Positions 58,143 through 64,000 of a stretch of 64,000 bases of DNA are shown piece by piece. How positions within the stretch are numbered: the stretch's first letter is position 1; every line of letters starts with the position of its first letter. Position numbers and translations under genes: made by a program. Source of the DNA: Dawidia cretensis (GTDB taxonomy: Bacteria > Bacteroidota > Bacteroidia > Cytophagales > Cyclobacteriaceae); the NCBI RefSeq assembly GCF_018598175.1, contig NZ_JAHESE010000003.1, positions 124,001 through 188,000 of the forward strand, read 5' to 3'. A model generated the notes under the pieces. That model had not been told where the DNA came from. It worked only from the letters and a program-made list of their open reading frames with translations, and ran no database searches.

Positions 58143-58811
58143 AACCATCCAGGTAACTGATGATCTTTTTGCCGTTGGTGTAATTCTTTCGCCAGGCTTC
58201 GATCAGTCCATAAACCCTTAAATGCTTGCATATTGGATCACAAGCTTGATGCTTCCATCAGTACGTAGGGAATTTCCTTGAAATAATTCGAATATATACT
58301 CCCAGCAATGCAACTGCGCTATGCATTATCCCGGCAGATACCAAGGTTTTAGAAATCTCGCTTGAATTTATACAACGTAATTTTTTATACCTGAACTAAG
58401 TTTTTTAGTTAGGGTTTTTAAAGAAATATTATATTGTTTGTGCTAGCGTAATTCTCTTAACGCACAAGTACCCACCCCGTCTCCCGACGGTAATATTTCT
58501 CATACGGCGTTGTATGGCCTATAGATAAAGACAACTATACGGATAAGCCTATTTGTAGTTATCCTACTACAATGACTCATTTTCCACAAAAAGGTATAAG
58601 AAAACACAAATCCCGAAATCGTTTCCAGGTAATATTTTACCCGAAAAATGAAAATGTATAGTACATATATATTAAATACCTAGGGTGTTTCCCTAATTCT
58701 ATATTTAAAGTATAATTTTTGGGGAAACTATTAAATGTTGTCAGTATATTCGGATAAGTAGGGATAGGAGCCCCTACGAAATGCAATTTTTAATTAAAAC
58801 ATTTAAACCCT
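58143..58811. other. AT-rich region without a recognised gene
   Basis: This 669-base stretch is much richer in A and T than the rest of the window. It has no ORF with family features. A short open minus-strand reading (about 58123-58266, overlapping the XRE gene) lacks a start and homology clues. A short hairpin TAGGG/CCCTA is near 58680-58695. TATAATTTTTGG near 58711-58722 could be the -7 box for the next gene. Confidence 0.6.
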
Positions 58812-59069
58812 ATGAACATTTCAAATCTACTGACAGTGTCAGCCGCTGTCACCATTGCCGTTGCGGGCACAATCTTTGGCCAGAAAAGTGAGCCGGTTAT
58901 TAATTATTACGCGATGACACCGAGTGGGTGTATATTGAATTCGAACCCGGGATGTGTTTCAAGTGGAACACTACAATGTTCAGTAATGATTGAAGGAAGT
59001 ATCTGTCCGATTAGAAAGCAGAATGATTTGGGAAGCCCTTGCGTGATACCGATGTACAAAAATCAATAG
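58812..59069 (+). CDS. Small secreted Cys-rich protein (DUF6520-like)
   Basis: This 85-residue precursor has a signal peptide (about residues 1-23, ending GTIFG) and a short mature domain with five cysteines in a pattern like SGCILNSNPGCVSSGTLQC...ICPI...CVIP. The pattern resembles DUF6520 proteins, small exported peptides found in many copies in Bacteroidota. I base that on the layout and Cys pattern, not on a search. Its stop is seven bases from the end of the convergent SusD-like gene. Function unknown; it may be exported and form disulfides. Confidence 0.68.
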   Translation: MNISNLLTVSAAVTIAVAGTIFGQKSEPVINYYAMTPSGCILNSNPGCVSSGTLQCSVMIEGSICPIRKQNDLGSPCVIPMYKNQ

Positions 59070-59076
59070 GCGGTGA

Positions 59077-60507
59077 TCAATATCCCAGGTTTTGAGGACC
59101 AAGATTGGGATTGCTGACAATTTCAGATTGTGGGACAGGATACAGTTCATCTGTATCCTGCCATTTTTTATATTCAATTAGCGACAACGTTGCGGAAGCC
59201 TGGTTTGTCCGCTTAAGGTCTAACCAGCGGTGTCCGCCTTCGGCGAAAAGTTCCATGCGTCGTTCCTGGGCGATTTTCTGTAATAGAGCGTCACGGGTAA
59301 TCGATTGACCTTTAAATAACGCAAGGCTCGCACGGCGGCGGATCATGTCCACATCATCGACTGCGCCGGATAGATTCTCCAGATGTGCACGCGCTTCTGC
59401 ACGTATCAGGTACAGCTCTGCCAGTCGCAATTCGACGTGAAATTGATCCTGACCATTAGGCTGTTGATATTTGTTGGCAAAGTGATAAACGGTATTGGTA
59501 TTCCATACATGGGCCGTGTCCACCCAATGTACGAGCCGTTGGTCGCCAGGCTCGGGCGTCTCCAGGAACGATTCTGTTAGGTGAATAAGGGGTCTTTTGT
59601 TTAGTCGCTGGAGGAAGAGTTGAGCGTCGTATGGCCCGCTTGGTCGGCCGTCTTTCACGACCGGCAGAAGCTGCCAGATAACTTCCCGGCTGTTTGCCAG
59701 AAATACACTGTCGAGGTCGTTACTCAAGGCAAAGAGTGAAGTTTGGTCAAGCACCGCTGTTGCTTGTTGCTCGGCTTCCGTCCATTTTTCCAGATATAAA
59801 TATACGCGGGCGAGAAATGCCGTTGCTGCCCAGTAGTTCGCCCGGCTGCGGGGATAAGCATCTTTTGTAAGAGAAAGCTCTTTATCAATCGAGAATAGCT
59901 GTTGAGCCTCCAGTAGGTCTGACAAAACAGCGTTATATGCGTCTGAGGAGGGTGATCGGCTTATGTGTAGATTTTTAGTGAGTTCAGTGGTGGTGGGCAG
60001 GGGGATGGCACCGAACAGGTTAGTGAGATAGAACGTAGAAAAAGCCCGGATAAACAATGCCTCTGCGCGCAATTGATTTTTCATGACAGAGGTGACCCCC
60101 TTCGAAGCGGCAAGACCGTCAAGAACGGAATTGGCAAGGTAGACATAACGGTAGCCCGGTTGCCAGCAGTATTCCTTTACCAGTGGGTTAGCAGAGGAGA
60201 TGTTGTTGATTTCAAAAGGTGCGCGGTCCTTTTCTTCGCTTGCCGGCAGCGTTTTCATATCGTCCGTCGACAGGCTGGTCAAAAGGCTGATACCTGCGTT
60301 ATTGAAATAAGGCTCGGAAGACATTTCACTGTACATTCCCCGCGCGGCCGTGACGGCTGTTAGATCATCCTGAAATATTAAATCGGGTGAAGGCCGTGTG
60401 CCGGGCGGATCGACGTCTACCAACGAATCACAGCTTGGTACGACGCTTATGAAAAGCAAGGTAACGAATCGCGAACAGCTAGATCGGTAGAACCGGGAAT
60501 TTTTCAT
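59077..60507 (-). CDS. RagB/SusD-family outer membrane lipoprotein
   Basis: This 476-residue lipoprotein has a signal with SVVPSC as lipobox, followed by CDSLVDVDPPGTRPSPDLIF. The SusD fold has TPR-like helices over about 80-330 (AYNAVLSDLLEAQQLF, AFLARVYLYLEKWTEAEQQA) and the C-terminal ELRLAELYLIRAEARAHL and RMELFAEGGHRWLDLKR. SusD proteins close the lid of the partner SusC and bind its ligand, often a glycan or peptide. It lies 24 bases downstream of the SusC gene. No glycosidases accompany it here, so the ligand cannot be inferred. Confidence 0.94.
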   Translation of the reverse strand: MKNSRFYRSSCSRFVTLLFISVVPSCDSLVDVDPPGTRPSPDLIFQDDLTAVTAARGMYSEMSSEPYFNNAGISLLTSLSTDDMKTLPASEEKDRAPFEINNISSANPLVKEYCWQPGYRYVYLANSVLDGLAASKGVTSVMKNQLRAEALFIRAFSTFYLTNLFGAIPLPTTTELTKNLHISRSPSSDAYNAVLSDLLEAQQLFSIDKELSLTKDAYPRSRANYWAATAFLARVYLYLEKWTEAEQQATAVLDQTSLFALSNDLDSVFLANSREVIWQLLPVVKDGRPSGPYDAQLFLQRLNKRPLIHLTESFLETPEPGDQRLVHWVDTAHVWNTNTVYHFANKYQQPNGQDQFHVELRLAELYLIRAEARAHLENLSGAVDDVDMIRRRASLALFKGQSITRDALLQKIAQERRMELFAEGGHRWLDLKRTNQASATLSLIEYKKWQDTDELYPVPQSEIVSNPNLGPQNLGY

Positions 60508-60531
60508 AATGCATGACAACGTAATTTAAAT

Positions 60532-63500
60532 TTAAAAAGTTAAATGGATACCTCCAACAATGGTTCGTAACGGAGGAAGATTGGTCGTAAAAATAGTTTC
60601 CGGGTCAACCCCTACGTAGTGGGTGAGCGTAAAAAGATTCTGAGCCTGAACATAAATTTTGGCACCTTGCACAGCTAGGCGTTTGGTGAATGACGTATTG
60701 AGATTATAAGACAGTGACACATTTTTAAACCGAATGTACGATGCGTCACCATACGCAATGTCACTTGTCATAGCTTTATCAAATGCATTAGCGCCTTCAT
60801 TGCTTACAGTAAAACGCTGGATGTTTGTGTTATCGCCGGGTTGTTGCCAGCGATCCAGGACGTCCACAGAGGGGGTATTGCCCCTAGGTCCCGCAGGGCC
60901 TGTGTTGGCTTCGTAGGTTGAGGCAGTTTGTTTTACAAGCTGAACTAATATATCCAACTGGAAATTGTGAAAGCGGATAGTATTGTCTATGCCGCCATAA
61001 TAGCGAGTGCCATCACGGTCCAGTGTATAGCGGTCGCGTCGATCAATAATATTATCACCGTTTATGTCCTTTAAAGCGTATAAACCCGTCACCGGGTCCA
61101 CATAACCCTTGTAGACTTTTCTGCTGTTGAGAGATTCTCCGACAATGTAGCGCGCGGAATCTGCAGAAGCTGCAAGATTGTCGTATCGTACCAGTTTGTT
61201 GTAGGGCAATGTAAAATTCAGGCTGGTGGTCCATGAGAAACGCCGGCCGTCTAGCTGCGTTGTGCTTATTAAAAACTCAAATCCTGAGTTTTGTACGATA
61301 ATAGGCAGGTTAAGGTTTGCCTGTGCAAAACCCGTTACGGTAGATACCTGCGACATCTGAAGTTGATCGGAAGATCGGTTCCGGTAATAAGATAAGTCGG
61401 CCTGTATTCTGTTTCGGAAGAAACCCAATGCAAGTCCAATTTCAGCCTTGCGGGTAGTCTCCCAGGAATATAACGCATTGTTCGGTTGGATAGGCGTTAC
61501 GCTACTGCCACCGTAAGGAAGAGTTTCCTCATACCCGGTATAATATCCGTAGTTGCTTATCTGGTCGTTGCCCGTGACGCCATAGGTAGCGCGAACCTTG
61601 CCAAAGCTCAAAAACGTCAGTTTGTCCGAAAATGGCTCTTGTGTAAAGATCCAGGCGCCCCCGACCGACCAGAAATTAGAGAACTTTTTTCCGGCGCCAA
61701 ACCGGCTGGATCCGTCACGCCGTAACGTGACGTTCAGAATATATTTCTCCCGCCAGTTGTAGTTCATACGGCCGAAAGCTGCCGCGTACCGGTATAGCCA
61801 CGCGATGGGTTCTGATGCTTTCAACGTGGGAGCTGCGCCCAAATCGCTGATGAAGGCATCATTCGTGTAACCGGTTCCGCTGGTGGCTTGCGCGTCTTGC
61901 GTCATATTCTGAAACGTTGAGCCTACCAAAATTTTGAATTTACCTTGCCAGAGATTGCGACCATATTCCAGGATGGGCTCTGCGATAATGGTTCGGAGGG
62001 TGTTGTTGGATTCATAATGTTCGCCCGTTTGAAAATCGCGGATCGCAGGCGAGTAGTATCTTTTCGGCAGGATAATTGTTTCCTTTCGGGTAAAAACCGT
62101 TTGTCCCAGGTTGGCTTTAAGCACCAGGCCAGGTAACAGTTCATAGTCTAGCATGGTGTGAGCAGACCAATTAGTGGTTTGTGCCCGGTAGGTGTATTCC
62201 AAATATGCTAGCGGGTTATACCAGGTATAATCAGCCCAGTTCAGTTGCCCGGTAGGATCATATAGCGAGGGTGCGGTGGGGGGCAGAATAAATGCCTGTT
62301 GAGTAATGTCAATCACAGGCAGGTTGTTGTCGTCGGCGGCATAGTTAAAGATCATGTTAGCATGAAAACGATTATTTTTTGATTGATGCGTCATATTAAA
62401 AAGGCCCGAACCGCGTGTATAATCAAAACGTTTTGGAAAGACGCCGCCCTCCTTGTAGAAATTTCCGGAGAAAAAGAACTTCGTGTTTTCTTCGCCGCCA
62501 TAAAGATTAACAACAGCGTTTGTGACAGGAGCAATGCCACCGATTAATTTTTTCTGCCAATCGGTATTGCGAGTAGTATCCCAACGAAGTACGTCCGGAG
62601 AATTTTTTGAATCCATCTTCTCTGTGTCACGATCATTCGTGTATGCCTCGTGTCGCATCGCCAGCCACTGCTGCGTGTTGAGCAGGTCAACATAGTGTCC
62701 AACCTGGCTAAAACCGGTGTTGATATTAACTTCCGCTCCCGAACCACTTTTCGTGGGGCCTTTGGTGTTAATTAAGATTACGCCATTCGCACCTCTCGAT
62801 CCATAGATAGCCGTCGCGTCAGCATCCTTCAGCACGTCAATGCGATGGATATTAGACAAGGGGACTAGACTCAAAGAGTTAGCCAACGGCAGGTGGTGAG
62901 CATTGGTCTTATATGTCATCGACGCCGATGGATAAGGCACCCCATCGATGATATAAAGTGGCTCATTCCCTTCATCGCGCAAACTATTCTGACCGCGTAT
63001 TCGAATCCTATACCCGCTGCCATGCAGCCCCGATATCTGCTCCACAAAAACACCCGCCAATCGTCCCTGTATAGACTGCAACGAATTAACAACCGGGCTC
63101 CGCTCGAGCTCCTTATACGTCACCGTCGAGATATTCCCAATCCGCTCCGCCTCCGTCACGGGATAATATCCGGTATTGATCATCACCTCCGGCAACGTCA
63201 TCGGCTGAAGCACAATCTTCTTCGGCGTATGCTCATTCACCGTCACCTGCTTGGTGATTCGCCCCACATACGAAAACACCAGGATGTCATCCTTCGTCGC
63301 GGTAATAGCAAAGCTTCCGTCAGGCTCCGAGTGCGTACCCTTGTTTGAATTCTTGATATAAATCGTCACGCCGGGCAGGCCTTCCTCGGTCTCGGGGTCA
63401 AGTACGCGGCCGCGGATGTCGAACGTGACCGGGCGGCGGAAGATGATGATGTTGCGACCGTTCTCCTCAAACCCTACAGGGGTGTCGCGTAATACGATCT

Positions 63501-63750
63501 CGAGGAATTCTTGTACGGAATGGCTGCCTCCAGGCACCGCCAGGTTCTCAAACTGATCGACCAGGGTAGGCTGAAAGACAAACATGAAGCCGGCCTGCAT
63601 TTGCACCTCGCGGAAGATGTCCATCAGGGACATGCGTCCTTCCGGAACCGAAATATTCTTTCGTGACAAGCTTCCTTGCCCGTGTGCCAGGGAAATGTTA
63701 AGCAGTAGGCCTGCGCTAACGAGCATAAAAGCAACAGTACATTTACGCAT
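60532..63750 (-). CDS. SusC/RagA-family TonB-linked outer membrane protein with STN signalling domain
   Basis: This 1072-residue receptor has a signal peptide (ending HGQ, about residue 26) and an STN domain (about 30-105, SVPEGRMSLMDIFREVQMQAG). A CarboxypepD_reg domain follows (about 108-185, DIRGRVLDPETEEGLPGVTIY), then a plug with the RagA/SusC motif QGRLAGVFVEQISG and IRIRGQNSLRDEGNEPLYIIDGVPYP, and a barrel. The STN domain indicates control by a FecR-type anti-sigma factor, which should lie upstream, beyond the window. ATG 63750 (MRKCTVAFML) is preferred over 63780. It is the first gene of the operon with the SusD-like gene. Confidence 0.95.
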   Translation of the reverse strand: MRKCTVAFMLVSAGLLLNISLAHGQGSLSRKNISVPEGRMSLMDIFREVQMQAGFMFVFQPTLVDQFENLAVPGGSHSVQEFLEIVLRDTPVGFEENGRNIIIFRRPVTFDIRGRVLDPETEEGLPGVTIYIKNSNKGTHSEPDGSFAITATKDDILVFSYVGRITKQVTVNEHTPKKIVLQPMTLPEVMINTGYYPVTEAERIGNISTVTYKELERSPVVNSLQSIQGRLAGVFVEQISGLHGSGYRIRIRGQNSLRDEGNEPLYIIDGVPYPSASMTYKTNAHHLPLANSLSLVPLSNIHRIDVLKDADATAIYGSRGANGVILINTKGPTKSGSGAEVNINTGFSQVGHYVDLLNTQQWLAMRHEAYTNDRDTEKMDSKNSPDVLRWDTTRNTDWQKKLIGGIAPVTNAVVNLYGGEENTKFFFSGNFYKEGGVFPKRFDYTRGSGLFNMTHQSKNNRFHANMIFNYAADDNNLPVIDITQQAFILPPTAPSLYDPTGQLNWADYTWYNPLAYLEYTYRAQTTNWSAHTMLDYELLPGLVLKANLGQTVFTRKETIILPKRYYSPAIRDFQTGEHYESNNTLRTIIAEPILEYGRNLWQGKFKILVGSTFQNMTQDAQATSGTGYTNDAFISDLGAAPTLKASEPIAWLYRYAAAFGRMNYNWREKYILNVTLRRDGSSRFGAGKKFSNFWSVGGAWIFTQEPFSDKLTFLSFGKVRATYGVTGNDQISNYGYYTGYEETLPYGGSSVTPIQPNNALYSWETTRKAEIGLALGFFRNRIQADLSYYRNRSSDQLQMSQVSTVTGFAQANLNLPIIVQNSGFEFLISTTQLDGRRFSWTTSLNFTLPYNKLVRYDNLAASADSARYIVGESLNSRKVYKGYVDPVTGLYALKDINGDNIIDRRDRYTLDRDGTRYYGGIDNTIRFHNFQLDILVQLVKQTASTYEANTGPAGPRGNTPSVDVLDRWQQPGDNTNIQRFTVSNEGANAFDKAMTSDIAYGDASYIRFKNVSLSYNLNTSFTKRLAVQGAKIYVQAQNLFTLTHYVGVDPETIFTTNLPPLRTIVGGIHLTF

Positions 63751-63793
63751 AATGGTAAGTTTGAGACCAACCCGGAACAACCAAACTTTCTCA

Positions 63794-63838
63794 TTAGTAA
63801 GGTACTAATTATTGGTAGGAACTCATTTAGTAATGAGT
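63794..63838. promoter_or_regulatory. Inverted repeats upstream of the SusC gene
   Basis: TTAGTA (63794-63799) pairs with TACTAA (63803-63808), and ACTCATT (63821-63827) pairs exactly with AATGAGT (63832-63838). Both lie within 90 bases of the susC-like start, in its promoter region, and could be operator sites or mRNA structures. The rest of the window to 64000 shows nothing else. Confidence 0.4.
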
Positions 63839-64000
63839 CAGAAATCATACATAGGTATAAGATATTTTCTGCGAAAACAGCTGGTTTAGAGCGATTTCCC
63901 CAAAATATACACGTACTCGACCAGCTAGTTCAAAAAAGAGATCGATTGCATAAAAAGTGCACCGAAAAGGAGACTAACCAGTTATAACGGCATCGACTGA

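Noticed and set aside
58123-58266. Possible gene fragment on the minus strand beside the XRE gene
   Set aside because: About 44 open codons with no start, partly inside the XRE gene, and no family resemblance; chance is likely.
63839-64000. Further gene or tRNA at the right end
   Set aside because: No open frame or cloverleaf is visible; the stretch appears to be upstream region of the SusC gene.

Overview
The window looks like chromosomal DNA of a Bacteroidota bacterium, most likely from the class Cytophagia (a Chryseolinea/Ohtaekwangia-like organism is a guess). The evidence is a RagA/SusC-RagB/SusD pair, several CarboxypepD_reg-type TonB receptors, MacB/FtsX-type permeases with no partner ATPase, a FecR-type protein, a lysyl-tRNA synthetase with the long C-terminal extension of this phylum, starts without Shine-Dalgarno sequences, and repeated TAnnTTTG-type -7 boxes. 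I see no rRNA, CRISPR array, insertion sequence or prophage. One tRNA is present. All starts, families and operons below are read from sequence alone.

Layout. 1-6.6 kb: the 5' part of an HtrA-type protease, a possible 31-residue membrane peptide, a PafA-like alkaline phosphatase, an M42 aminopeptidase, and two tandem YfiR-like secreted proteins followed by a PAS-histidine kinase. 6.6-13.2 kb: a tandem intergenic repeat, a BtuF-like binding protein, aroA and aroB flanking a small membrane protein, proline dehydrogenase and lysS. 13.2-18 kb: an envelope block with lptD divergent from an amidase and an MlaD/MCE protein. 18-24.7 kb: a hypothetical protein, an acyl-CoA carboxylase beta subunit, an orphan FecR-like protein with a small partner, an NPP-type phosphodiesterase, tRNA-Arg(ACG) and a beta-barrel protein.

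24.7-29.8 kb: five minus-strand genes (membrane-anchored XRE regulator, bitopic protein, vanadium-haloperoxidase-like lipoprotein, internally duplicated DoxX-like membrane protein, secreted GH-A-like hydrolase). 29.8-33.2 kb: a candidate structured RNA with a strong terminator, a zinc alcohol dehydrogenase, a TerC protein and a lipoprotein. 33.2-44 kb: a TonB receptor divergent from a membrane-bound AraC regulator, a pseudouridine synthase, an esterase, a second TonB receptor of proteobacterial style and a MacB/FtsX permease.

44-58 kb is accessory: an orphan beta-class adenine methyltransferase translationally coupled to a DUF1330 protein, a DUF1801 protein, an ECF42-type sigma factor with its DGPF partner, a GyrI-like protein, a second permease, a TPR-receiver-AraC regulator that looks frameshifted and has Glu at the phosphoacceptor position, an arylamine N-acetyltransferase, a peptidase E, and AraC and XRE regulators. 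58-64 kb: an AT-rich gap, a small Cys-rich secreted protein, and a SusC/SusD operon whose SusC has an STN signalling domain.

The points I consider most worth checking are the tRNA with a swapped 19-56 elbow pair, the frameshifted Glu-receiver regulator and the perfect 22-bp palindrome beside it, the candidate RNA at about 30 kb, the tandem YfiR-kinase locus, and the haloperoxidase/duplicated-DoxX cluster.
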